A stretch of DNA of 8,803 bases from Ramlibacter sp. (GTDB lineage Bacteria; Pseudomonadota; Gammaproteobacteria; Burkholderiales; Burkholderiaceae_C): positions 1-8,803 of the forward strand of contig JAMPXR010000082.1 of NCBI GenBank assembly GCA_023701085.1, read 5' to 3'. A model generated the notes under the pieces. The model did not search any database and had not been told where the DNA came from. It saw nothing but the letters and a program-made list of their open reading frames with translations. Positions 1-5,986 of this stretch are shown here, in pieces (the first letter of the stretch is position 1; each line of letters starts with the position of its first letter). The translations under genes were made by a program, and so were the position numbers.

Positions 1-482
1 GGGTGGTGGTTCGGCGCGAACATGAAGCCGATGCCGACCTCGGCGATGCAGCGGGCGATCGCGTCGGGCGGCAGGTTGATGTTCATGCCCAGGCTCTCGA
101 TCACGTCGGCGCTGCCGCTCTTGCTGGAGACGCTGCGCCCGCCATGCTTGCTGACCTTGGCGCCCGCCGCGGCCGCCACGAACATCGAGCACGTCGAAAT
201 ATTGAAGGTGTGGGAGCCGTCGCCGCCGGTGCCCACGATGTCGACCAGGTGCGCCTTGTCGGCGACATGGACCTTGGTCGAGAACTCGCGCATGACCTGG
301 GCCGCGGCCGTGATCTCGCCGATGGTTTCCTTCTTGACGCGCAGGCCGGTGATCAGCGCCGCCGTCATCACCGGCGACAGCTCGCCGCTCATGATCATGC
401 GAACCACCTTGAGCATCTCGTCGTGGAAGATCTCGCGGTGTTCGATGGTGCGCTGCAGCGCTTCCTGGGGGGTGATGCTCAT
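1..482 (-). CDS. trpD: Anthranilate phosphoribosyltransferase, N-terminal part (runs off left edge)
   Basis: TrpD transfers the phosphoribosyl group of PRPP to anthranilate, the second step of tryptophan synthesis, in the cytoplasm. The first 160 residues are present, beginning [10 protein letters not shown]. The helical N-terminal domain leads into the PRPP-binding glycine loop [14 protein letters not shown] at residues 84-97. The second substrate-binding segment [16 protein letters not shown] follows at about 112-127. KHGGRSVSS replaces the enterobacterial KHGN form, as I recall for betaproteobacteria. The ATG overlaps the TGA of the upstream threonine aldolase gene (ATGA, 479-482), so translation is probably coupled to it. 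The reading frame is intact to base 1; the remaining half of the protein (a full TrpD is about 340 residues) lies outside the window. Family assignment is secure from motif order and operon context. Confidence 0.96.
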   Translation of the reverse strand, partial: MSITPQEALQRTIEHREIFHDEMLKVVRMIMSGELSPVMTAALITGLRVKKETIGEITAAAQVMREFSTKVHVADKAHLVDIVGTGGDGSHTFNISTCSMFVAAAAGAKVSKHGGRSVSSKSGSADVIESLGMNINLPPDAIARCIAEVGIGFMFAPNHH

Positions 483-1564
483 GTCGTGCTCCTGAATGGC
501 GGTATCGGACGGTCGGATGTTTCGAAGAACTGCCGGATCGCGGCGATGGCGTGGTCCACGCCCGCCGCGTCCAGATCGAGATGCGTCGCGAATCGCAGCC
601 GGTACAGGCCGGTCGCCAGCACGCCGCGGCCCGCCAGATGCGCCAGCAATGCCTTGGACTGCTCCCGGGCAGGGCCGACCAGGTCCACGAACACCATATT
701 GGTTTGCGGCGTTTCCACCTGGACGCCGGGCAGGTTCGCCAGCCCCGCGGCCAGCCGCTGCGCCAGGGCATGGTCCTGCGCCAGGCGGTCCACGTGATGA
801 TCCAGCGCATAACTGGCCGCGGCCGCCAGCAGGCCGGCCTGGCGCATCGCCCCGCCGGCCATCTTGCGCACGCGCCGCGCGCGCGCGATCAGCTCGCGCG
901 AGCCGCACAAGGCGGAACCGGCCGGTGCGCCCAGGCCCTTGCTGAAACACACCGAGACGCTGTCGAAGCACTGGGCGATGCGCCGCGCCTGCCCGCGCAC
1001 GTCGCCGTCCGATGGCGCCGCCTGCGCCGCCGCCGCGTTGAACAGGCGCGCGCCGTCCAGGTGACGCGCCAGTCCCTTGCGCTGCGCCAGCTGCGTCGCC
1101 TGCTCGATATAGGCAAGCGGCAGCAGCTTGCCGGCCAGGGTGTTCTCCAGGGCCAGCAGCCGCGTGCGCGCGAAATGCGGATCGTCCGGTTTGATCGCCG
1201 CCTCGATGTCGGCCAGGCGCAGGCTGCCGTCGGGCTGGTGCTCCAGCGGCTGGGGCTGCACGCTGCCGAACACCGCGCCGCCGCCGCCCTCCCAGCGGTA
1301 GCAGTGCTGCATCTGCCCCACGATGTATTCATCGCCACGCTGGCAGTGCGACAGGATGGCGCACAGGTTGCTCTGGGTGCCGGTCGGCACGAACAGCGCC
1401 GCCTCGAAGCCCAGCATGGCGGCGATCTTCTCCTGCAGCGCGTTCACGCTGGGGTCGTCGCCGAACACGTCGTCGCCCAGCGGCGCGCTGGCCATCGCGG
1501 CCATCATGCCGGGGGTCGGCCGCGTCACCGTATCGCTGCGCAGGTCCACCACGGTTGCCATCAT
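479..1564 (-). CDS. ltaE: Low-specificity L-threonine aldolase, embedded in the trp operon
   Basis: This is a PLP enzyme of fold type I that cleaves L-threonine or allo-threonine to glycine and acetaldehyde. It is 361 residues, slightly longer than the roughly 333 of E. coli LtaE. It shows the N-terminal signature [14 protein letters not shown] (7-20), GDDVFGDDP (30-38) and [10 protein letters not shown] (58-67). Active-site His candidates are His87 (QMQHCY) and His130 (DDPHFAR). [10 protein letters not shown] (168-177) carries the PLP-ring aspartate, and [10 protein letters not shown] (205-214) carries the PLP lysine, Lys209. The usual ENTH motif reads ENTLAG (140-145). The gene has an ATGA overlap with trpG at its start (1561-1564) and with trpD at its end (479-482), so it is a fully integrated operon member. 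A second ATG follows the first directly; either may be used. The substrate could be another beta-hydroxy amino acid; this cannot be told from sequence. Confidence 0.93.
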   Translation of the reverse strand: MMATVVDLRSDTVTRPTPGMMAAMASAPLGDDVFGDDPSVNALQEKIAAMLGFEAALFVPTGTQSNLCAILSHCQRGDEYIVGQMQHCYRWEGGGGAVFGSVQPQPLEHQPDGSLRLADIEAAIKPDDPHFARTRLLALENTLAGKLLPLAYIEQATQLAQRKGLARHLDGARLFNAAAAQAAPSDGDVRGQARRIAQCFDSVSVCFSKGLGAPAGSALCGSRELIARARRVRKMAGGAMRQAGLLAAAASYALDHHVDRLAQDHALAQRLAAGLANLPGVQVETPQTNMVFVDLVGPAREQSKALLAHLAGRGVLATGLYRLRFATHLDLDAAGVDHAIAAIRQFFETSDRPIPPFRSTT

Positions 1565-2127
1565 TGCTCCAGGAAGTTCTTGAGCATGGCGTGGCCGTGC
1601 TCGGTGAGGATCGATTCGGGATGGAATTGCACGCCCTCGATCGCCAGCTCCTTGTGCCGCACCGCCATGATCTCGCCGTCATCGGTCCACGCGGTGGTCA
1701 CGAGTTGCGCCGGACACGACGACTTCTCGATGGCCAGCGAGTGGTAGCGGTTCACGGTGAATTGTTGCGGCAGGCCCGCGAAAACCCCCTGGCCGGTGGT
1801 GGTGATCACGCTGGTCTTTCCGTGCATGAGCTGGCGGGCCCGCACGATGCTGCCGCCGAACGCCGCGCCCACCGCCTGATGCCCCAGGCACACGCCCAGG
1901 ATCGGCAGCTTGCCGGCGAACTGGCGGATGGCTTCGACCGAGATGCCGGCTTCGGCCGGCGAGCAGGGGCCGGGCGACACCACCAGCCGGTCGGGCCGGC
2001 GCTGCGCGATGCCCTCAACCGTGATCTCGTCATTGCGAAACACCTCCACCTGCGCGCCCAGTTCGCCGAAGTACTGCACCAGGTTGTAGGTGAAGCTGTC
2101 GTAGTTGTCGATCATGAGCACACGCAT
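1561..2127 (-). CDS. trpG: Anthranilate synthase component II (glutamine amidotransferase)
   Basis: TrpG hydrolyses glutamine and passes ammonia to TrpE for anthranilate synthesis. The 188-residue protein is the usual length for a stand-alone TrpG/PabA. It is a class I amidotransferase with the start [15 protein letters not shown], the oxyanion segment [11 protein letters not shown] (51-61), the nucleophile elbow GVCLGHQ with Cys80, and the HPES segment giving catalytic His169 and Glu171. All triad residues are intact. The Shine-Dalgarno is a G-run (GTGGGGG) just upstream, at the end of the repeat-like sequence filling the 79-base trpE-trpG gap. Its TGA overlaps the ltaE ATG. TrpG of this type often also serves as PabA for p-aminobenzoate in bacteria; whether it does here is unknown. 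Confidence 0.96.
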   Translation of the reverse strand: MRVLMIDNYDSFTYNLVQYFGELGAQVEVFRNDEITVEGIAQRRPDRLVVSPGPCSPAEAGISVEAIRQFAGKLPILGVCLGHQAVGAAFGGSIVRARQLMHGKTSVITTTGQGVFAGLPQQFTVNRYHSLAIEKSSCPAQLVTTAWTDDGEIMAVRHKELAIEGVQFHPESILTEHGHAMLKNFLEQ

Positions 2128-2128
2128 A

Positions 2129-2206
2129 GGGCCCCCACGCTTGTCACTTCATGTACTGCGCTGCCCCCCGAGGGGGCCTTCGCGCCTTGGAGCGGTCCGG
2201 CGGCGC
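2129..2206 (-). repeat. GC-rich hairpin sequence in the trpE-trpG gap, probably a dispersed intergenic repeat
   Basis: The 79-base gap between trpE and trpG holds a perfect hairpin GCCCCC-CGA-GGGGGC (2163-2177). On the coding strand it is preceded by CCGCTCCAAGGCGCGAAGG and followed by AAGTGACAAGCGTGGGGGC, whose G-run doubles as the trpG Shine-Dalgarno. I recall very similar sequences recurring between genes in Alcaligenaceae and Comamonadaceae genomes; that is memory, and only one copy is in this window. No T-run follows the stem, so it is not a standard terminator. It might affect trpE/trpG transcript stability or stoichiometry. Confidence 0.55.
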
Positions 2207-3706
2207 TCATTCCAGCCCCTCCTCCACCAGTTCGGACGCCCGCAGCAGGGCGCGCGCCTTGGCCTCGGTTTCCTTCCATTCGAGTTCGGGCACCGAATCG
2301 GCGACCACGCCGGCCGCCGCCTGCACATAGAGCGTCTGGTCCTTGACGATCGCCGTGCGGATCGCGATCGCCACGTCCATGTCGCCCGCGTAACTGAGGT
2401 AGCCGCAGGCCCCGCCGTACAGGCCGCGCTTGCTGGGTTCGAGCTGGTCGATCAGCTCCATCGCGTGGATCTTGGGCGCGCCGGTCAGCGTTCCGGCGGG
2501 GAAAGTGGCCTTGAGCACATCGATGCTGTCCATGCCCTCGTTGAGGATGCCTTCCACATTGCTGACGATGTGCATCACGTGGCTGTAGCGCTCCACCGCG
2601 AAGGCCTCGGTGACCTTGACCGTGCCGGTCCGGGCGATGCGGCCGATGTCGTTGCGCGCCAGGTCGATCAGCATCACGTGTTCGGCGCGCTCCTTGGGGT
2701 CGCTGATCAGCTCCTGCTCCACGGCCTTGTCCGCCTCCGGGCTCGCGGCGCGCGGCCGCGTGCCCGCCAGCGGGCGGATCGTGACCTTCTGGCCCTCGGG
2801 CGTCTGTTCCTGCCGCACCAGTATCTCGGGCGAGGCGCCGACCACATGGAAATCGCCAAAGTGGTAGTAATACATGTATGGACTGGGGTTGAGCGACCTC
2901 AGCGCCCGGTACAGCGACAGCGGCGACTCCGTGTAGCGCTTCTTGATGCGCTGGCCGACCTGCACCTGCATGAAGTCCCCGGCGGCGATCAGCTCCTTGG
3001 CGCGCGCGACGGCCAGGAGGTAGTCGGCTTTCGCGAAATCGCGCTCGGCGGGAAAACTCTGGGTCGGCCGCACCACCGGCGCGCTCACCGAATATTTGAG
3101 CTGCTCGCGCAGCGCGCGCAGCCGCTTCTTGCCGCTCGCATAAGCCTCCGGCTGGGCCGGGTCCGCATACACGATGAGGTAAAGCTTGCCCGACAGGTTG
3201 TCGATGACGGCCAGTTCCTCGCAGTGCAGCAGCAGAATGTCCGGGCAGCCCAGGGTGTCGGGCGGGCAACTGGCTTCCAGCTTCTTTTCGATGTAGCGCA
3301 CCGTGTCGTAACCGAAGTAGCCGGCCAGCCCGCCGCAAAAGCGCGGCAGCCCCGGGCGCAAAGCCACCTTGAAGCGCTTCTGGTACGCCGCGATGAAATC
3401 CAGCGGGTTGCCGCGGGCGGTTTCGACGACCCGGCCCTCGTCGACCACCTCGGTGACGGCGTCCGCGCCAAAGCCGCTGCAACGCAGCAGGGTCCGCGCG
3501 GGCAGGCCGATGAAACTGTAGCGCCCGAAACGCTCGCCGCCGACGACGGATTCGAGCAGGAAGCTGTGACGGCCGCCGTCCTTCGCGTGGGCCAGTTTCA
3601 AGTACAGCGACAAGGGGGTCTCGAGATCGGCGAAGGCCTCGACGATCAAGGGGATACGGTTGTAGCCCTGCGCGGCAAGGCTTTTGAATTCGAGTTCGGT
3701 GATCAA
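2207..3706 (-). CDS. trpE: Anthranilate synthase component I
   Basis: TrpE converts chorismate and ammonia (from TrpG) to anthranilate, the committed step of tryptophan synthesis. From a TTG start it is 499 residues. The order is: feedback-inhibitor site LLES (about 50-53), then the chorismate-binding domain with GASPEILVR (290-298), PLAGTRPR (312-319), HVMLIDLARND (343-353), TFPAGTLTGAPK (401-412) and GVVADSVPELEW (466-477). The active-site elements are complete, so the enzyme should be functional and tryptophan-sensitive. The TTG at 3706-3704 is chosen because a perfect GGAGG lies 7 bases upstream and homology begins here (ITELEFKSLAAQGYNR). An in-frame ATG at 3805 would add 33 low-complexity residues with no ribosome site. 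One small deviation: VQAAAGV where VQAGAGI is usual. Confidence 0.96.
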   Translation of the reverse strand: MITELEFKSLAAQGYNRIPLIVEAFADLETPLSLYLKLAHAKDGGRHSFLLESVVGGERFGRYSFIGLPARTLLRCSGFGADAVTEVVDEGRVVETARGNPLDFIAAYQKRFKVALRPGLPRFCGGLAGYFGYDTVRYIEKKLEASCPPDTLGCPDILLLHCEELAVIDNLSGKLYLIVYADPAQPEAYASGKKRLRALREQLKYSVSAPVVRPTQSFPAERDFAKADYLLAVARAKELIAAGDFMQVQVGQRIKKRYTESPLSLYRALRSLNPSPYMYYYHFGDFHVVGASPEILVRQEQTPEGQKVTIRPLAGTRPRAASPEADKAVEQELISDPKERAEHVMLIDLARNDIGRIARTGTVKVTEAFAVERYSHVMHIVSNVEGILNEGMDSIDVLKATFPAGTLTGAPKIHAMELIDQLEPSKRGLYGGACGYLSYAGDMDVAIAIRTAIVKDQTLYVQAAAGVVADSVPELEWKETEAKARALLRASELVEEGLE

Positions 3707-3713
3707 GGGTGAG

Positions 3714-3718
3714 CCTCC
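3714..3718 (-). promoter_or_regulatory. Ribosome binding site deciding the trpE TTG start
   Basis: On the minus strand this reads GGAGG, followed by CTCACCC (7 bases) and TTG. It is the best Shine-Dalgarno near the 5' end of trpE and fixes the rare TTG codon as the start. Flanking GAGC and GCTC can form a 4-base stem that would hold part of the site in a loop, which is too weak to interpret. Confidence 0.8.
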
Positions 3719-3801
3719 ACAAGCTCCGCGGCGCGGGGGCCGCTTTCGATTCGAGATGATCCCCTCGAGCGCCGGTGCAGCCGGGCACTTTGGGGCGCGG
3801 G

Positions 3802-3859
3802 GCACGGGCTGCCCCGTGCTTCAGGAACGCACCGACTGAGGCCTGCGCCAGGGCCAGGC
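3802..3859 (-). promoter_or_regulatory. Candidate trp attenuator hairpins
   Basis: Two RNA hairpins can be drawn on the trpE strand. The first (3859-3841) pairs GCCTG with CAGGC and encloses both leader Trp codons. The second (3819-3802) is GCACGGG-GCAG-CCCGTGC, a perfect 7-base stem starting one base after the leader stop codon. An alternative pairing of GTGC (3832-3829) with the GCAC of the second stem is possible but only 4 bases. No run of U follows the second stem, so ordinary intrinsic termination is doubtful; Rho-dependent or translational control could apply instead. The layout is what a trp leader would show; the mechanism is inferred. Confidence 0.4.
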
Positions 3860-3904
3860 TCCCCGGCTCGAGCGCCCTGTGATCGCGGTGCGGTGGATGA
3901 ACAT
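3821..3904 (-). CDS. trpL: Candidate trp operon leader peptide with Trp-Pro-Trp
   Basis: A 27-codon reading frame starts at ATG (3904-3902), begins MFIHRTAITG, carries TGG-CCC-TGG (Trp17, Pro18, Trp19) and ends at TGA 3823-3821. It lies 114 bases before the trpE start. Two tryptophans within three codons, just before a strong hairpin, is the hallmark of a trp attenuation leader, in which ribosome stalling on Trp codons reports the charged tRNA-Trp level. No convincing Shine-Dalgarno precedes the ATG. The extended -10 element upstream would place the transcript start at or next to the A of this ATG, so the peptide may be read from a leaderless message. Chance occurrence of a short frame with two TGG codons in GC-rich DNA cannot be excluded. 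Confidence 0.5.
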   Translation of the reverse strand: MFIHRTAITGRSSRGAWPWRRPQSVRS

Positions 3905-3911
3905 GGGCCAA

Positions 3912-3920
3912 AGTGTAGCA
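3912..3920 (-). promoter_or_regulatory. Candidate trp operon promoter (extended -10)
   Basis: On the minus strand this reads TGCTACACT, an extended -10 (TGn plus TACACT, 4 of 6 to TATAAT). No good -35 hexamer is found at 16-18 bases. The predicted start point falls 7-8 bases downstream, at about 3905-3904, next to the leader-peptide ATG. It is the only sigma-70-like element I see between the divergent gene and trpE. Confidence 0.4.
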
Positions 3921-3953
3921 AAGCAGCCGTGAATCGCTGCTCCGGGCGCTAAG

Positions 3954-3982
3954 TTAACATCCGGTTACGAGAAAGCCCTATT
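3954..3982 (+). promoter_or_regulatory. Candidate promoter of the chalcone isomerase-like gene
   Basis: TTAACA (3954-3959, 5 of 6 to the -35 consensus), a 17-base spacer and CCTATT (3977-3982, 3 of 6 to the -10) lie upstream of the plus-strand gene. The start point would be near 3989, giving an untranslated leader of about 60 bases. It sits back to back with the candidate trp promoter inside the 342-base divergent gap (3707-4048). Apart from these promoters and the trp leader I see nothing else in that gap. Confidence 0.3.
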
Positions 3983-4048
3983 GCGGGCCGGCCCTCAGGC
4001 TGCACAGAATCCCGAAATCGAACGATCGTACGTTTTTAGGAGAAAAAG

Positions 4049-4633
4049 ATGAGCTTCCCCAAACGCTGGCTGCTCGCGGCGGCCACCCTCCTGCTGTCGT
4101 GCGCCGCATCCGCCCAAATGACCGTGTCGGGCGTCAAGTTCGAGGACGCGGCCGAGGTGCGCGGCACGAAACTGCAACTCAACGGCGCGGGCACCCGCTA
4201 CAAAGCGATCTTCAAGGTCTATGTGGCCGGGCTGTACCTGCCCAGGAAGGCCGGCAGCACCGAAGAGGTGCTGGCCATGGTCGGCCCCAAGCGTTTGAAC
4301 ATCACGATGCTGCGCGAAATCGATTCGGCCGAGCTGGGCAAGCTGTTCTCGCGCGGCATCGAGGACAACATGGAAAAAGCGGCCTTCTCCAAGCTGATTC
4401 CCGGTGTCATGCGCATGAGCCAGGTCTTTTCCGACCACAAGAAACTCAATACCGGCGACACCTTCTCGCTGGAGTGGGTGCCCGGCACCGGCACCGTCCT
4501 GACCGTCAAGGGGGCAGTGCAAGGCGAGCCCTTCAAGGAGCCTGAATTCTTCAATGCGCTGCTGCGCATCTGGCTAGGGCCGAACCCCGCCGACTGGAAG
4601 CTCAAGGAGGCGCTGCTCGGCAAGGCGGGCTAA
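4049..4633 (+). CDS. Secreted chalcone isomerase-like protein
   Basis: A 194-residue exported protein of the bacterial chalcone isomerase-like family. Known members of the fold include plant chalcone isomerases and fatty-acid-binding relatives, but the bacterial role is not established. A signal peptide is clear: MSFPKR, a hydrophobic core to about residue 17, and an ASA-Q cleavage site at 22/23, so the mature protein is likely periplasmic. LLSC at 15-18 resembles a lipobox, but the ASA-Q site fits better. Family segments are NGAGTRYKAIFKVYVAGLYL (45-64) and the C-terminal LLRIWLGPNPADWKLKEALL (171-190). A strong Shine-Dalgarno AGGAG (4038-4042) lies 6 bases before the ATG. The TAA overlaps the gph TAG on the other strand, with no terminator between them. 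Confidence 0.85.
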   Translation: MSFPKRWLLAAATLLLSCAASAQMTVSGVKFEDAAEVRGTKLQLNGAGTRYKAIFKVYVAGLYLPRKAGSTEEVLAMVGPKRLNITMLREIDSAELGKLFSRGIEDNMEKAAFSKLIPGVMRMSQVFSDHKKLNTGDTFSLEWVPGTGTVLTVKGAVQGEPFKEPEFFNALLRIWLGPNPADWKLKEALLGKAG

Positions 4634-5289
4634 AGCCAGCGCGACACCTCGGCCAGCGAATCCAGGTAGCCGTCGGCGGGCACCGAGCGGATCGGCTCGC
4701 CATGGTTGTAGCCATAGCTGACCAGCAGCACGGGGCAGCCGGCGGCGCGCGCCGCGCCCGCGTCGTTGCTCGAATCGCCGATCACCAGCGTGCGCTGCGG
4801 GGCGCAGCCCAGGGCCTCGCAGGTCTTTCGCAGGGGCAGCGGATCAGGCTTTTGCCGCTCGAAAGCATCCCCGCCGAACACCACCTGGAAGAATTCAGCC
4901 AGTCCTTTGGCCTGCAGCAGCGGCCGGGCAAAAGCGCTCGGCTTGTTGGTCAGGCAGGCCAGCTTCAGGCCGGCCGCCTGCAAGCGGCGCAGGCCCTCGG
5001 CCACGCCCGGGTAGACCGTCGCGTGTTCGCCGTTGATCGCCAGATAGTGCTGCTGGTAGGAACGCCATGCCTGCTCGTAAAGACCGGGCGGCGCGCCCAC
5101 ATGCGCGAGCACCGATCGGATCAGGTGCGGCGAGCCCTTGCCCACCATCCGTTCGATGATGGACCGCTCGATCCGCGGCAGCGACAGTTCGTCCAGCACG
5201 CGATGGAGGACCACGACAAAGTCCCCCAGCGTATCGACCATCGTGCCATCGAGGTCGATGATCGCTGCCTGCAAATCGGTGGGGAGCAT
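4630..5289 (-). CDS. gph: Phosphoglycolate phosphatase (HAD superfamily)
   Basis: Gph dephosphorylates 2-phosphoglycolate, a by-product of DNA repair and oxygenase side reactions, to glycolate. The 219-residue protein has all HAD motifs: motif I DLDGTMVDT with nucleophile Asp12 and acid/base Asp14, motif II Thr114 in LTNKPS, motif III Lys147 in RQKPDP, and motif IV GDSSNDAGAA with Asp172 and Asp176. An alpha-helical cap lies between about 20 and 90. No strong Shine-Dalgarno precedes the ATG. The 122-base gap to the KGG gene shows no clear promoter or terminator. Related HAD phosphatases cannot be excluded, but DLDGTMVDT and proximity to trpE support Gph. In many proteobacteria gph directly precedes trpE; here an inverted gene intervenes. 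Confidence 0.88.
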   Translation of the reverse strand: MLPTDLQAAIIDLDGTMVDTLGDFVVVLHRVLDELSLPRIERSIIERMVGKGSPHLIRSVLAHVGAPPGLYEQAWRSYQQHYLAINGEHATVYPGVAEGLRRLQAAGLKLACLTNKPSAFARPLLQAKGLAEFFQVVFGGDAFERQKPDPLPLRKTCEALGCAPQRTLVIGDSSNDAGAARAAGCPVLLVSYGYNHGEPIRSVPADGYLDSLAEVSRWL

Positions 5290-5411
5290 ATCGCGTGATC
5301 CGTGACGAGTCGGATCCGGGATTCTGACGCATTGCGCGGCCGGCTCCGGTCATCGGGCCGACTCACGAAACGGTGCGCCCGCGAGCGCCCTGCAACCCCG
5401 ATGCGCCGAAT

Positions 5412-5825
5412 TCAGCGCTGGCCGTCCCCGCCGCCCTGATCGACGTCGTCATCCTGCGCGCCGCCCCGAGGCGCACCGCGGCTGGCCTGGCCGCCCTTGC
5501 GGCCCGCTTCACGGGCTTCTTCGGAGTCGAACTCGTGGGCCGTGCCCTTTTCGTGACTGGCCTGCCCGCCCTTGCGGCCGGCCTGGCGCGCTTCCTCGGA
5601 ATCGAATTCGTGCGCGGTTCCCTTTTCGTGCGCGGCCTGGCCGCCCTTGCTGCCGGCCTCGCGGGCCTCCTGCGAGGTGAATTCGTGGGCGGTCCCCTTC
5701 TGGTGGGCCGCCTTGCCGCCTTCGCTGGCGATTTCGCGCTGGCGCGCCGGGTCCATCGAAGCAAACCCGCGCCTGGAGGCGCCGCCCTGGCCCTGCTGGC
5801 CCTTGCCCTGGATGTTCGATGCCAT
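5412..5825 (-). CDS. Stress-type KGG tandem-repeat protein
   Basis: A 137-residue, very hydrophilic protein of the KGG-repeat (YciG/Con-10-like) general stress family, whose biochemical role is unknown. Three full 25-residue units at 34-58, 59-83 and 84-108, plus a short fourth at 109-115, each carry (K/E)GG(Q/K)A(A/S) followed by H(E/Q)KGTAHEF and (D/T)S(E/Q)EAR(E/Q)AG. The N-terminus is Gly/Gln-rich (MASNIQGKGQQGQGG) and the C-terminus acidic (QDDDVDQGGGDGQR). It has no signal peptide or membrane segment and is probably intrinsically disordered. A good Shine-Dalgarno GGGAG lies 6 bases before the ATG, in the context GGGAGATCGGCATG. The mini-protein gene upstream of the catalase homologue has nearly the same context (GGGAGATCGACATG). 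It lies 161 bases downstream of the catalase gene on the same strand, which suggests a shared stress response. Confidence 0.85.
   Translation of the reverse strand: MASNIQGKGQQGQGGASRRGFASMDPARQREIASEGGKAAHQKGTAHEFTSQEAREAGSKGGQAAHEKGTAHEFDSEEARQAGRKGGQASHEKGTAHEFDSEEAREAGRKGGQASRGAPRGGAQDDDVDQGGGDGQR
5481..5726 (-). repeat. 75-base in-frame tandem repeats inside the KGG gene
   Basis: Three 75-base units (5726-5652, 5651-5577, 5576-5502) and a partial fourth (5501-5481) encode the KGG units. On the plus strand the marker CCCTTGC recurs at 5494, 5569 and 5644, exactly 75 apart, with a degenerate copy at 5719. The period is a multiple of three, so unit gain or loss would keep the frame. Confidence 0.9.
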
Positions 5826-5948
5826 GCCGATCTCCCGAGATGGTTCACTGACCTGCGGCCGGCAGCCCGATCGCCGGGGGGCCGGTCCGCTATGGGTATT
5901 TGGGGCCACGCGCATGATCGCCCGGGTAAGCGCTCGAGCGAAGGCGGC

Positions 5949-5956
5949 GTAGGACG
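5949..5956 (-). promoter_or_regulatory. CGTCCTAC motif, copy 1 (upstream of the KGG gene)
   Basis: The minus strand reads CGTCCTACGCC, 123 bases before the KGG start codon and within the 161-base gap after the catalase gene. The same octamer stands in the sense direction upstream of the two other stress-type units in this window. Its role (operator, promoter part or REP-like repeat) is not known to me. Confidence 0.35.
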
Positions 5957-5986
5957 GGCCTTCTGTCGCGCTGCCGCGCGCCGCTG

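Noticed and set aside
551..1747. Plus-strand 398-codon frame over ltaE and trpG
   Set aside because: Shadow frame opposite two well-supported genes; no homology-like motif and no ribosome site.
2163..2177. Intrinsic terminator between trpE and trpG
   Set aside because: The stem is strong but no T-run follows on either strand, and it would cut the operon between two subunits of one enzyme.
2105..3712. Plus-strand 535-codon and minus-strand 599-codon frames over trpE
   Set aside because: Both have biased shadow composition and no motifs; the third frame is an unmistakable TrpE with its own ribosome site.
3707..3805. N-terminal extension of TrpE from ATG 3805
   Set aside because: The added 33 residues are basic, low complexity and unlike TrpE, with no Shine-Dalgarno; the TTG at 3706 has GGAGG.
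4049..4105. Lipoprotein signal in the chalcone isomerase-like protein (LLSC)
   Set aside because: Leu at -2 is a poor lipobox fit and a good ASA-Q cleavage site follows at 22/23, so ordinary secretion is preferred.
4630..4633. Bidirectional terminator between the chalcone isomerase-like gene and gph
   Set aside because: The genes overlap at their stop codons and no hairpin with a T-run is visible there.
5290..5411. Promoter for gph in the 122-base gap
   Set aside because: CAGAAT could serve as a -10, but the nearest -35-like hexamer is 21 bases away, too far to support a call.
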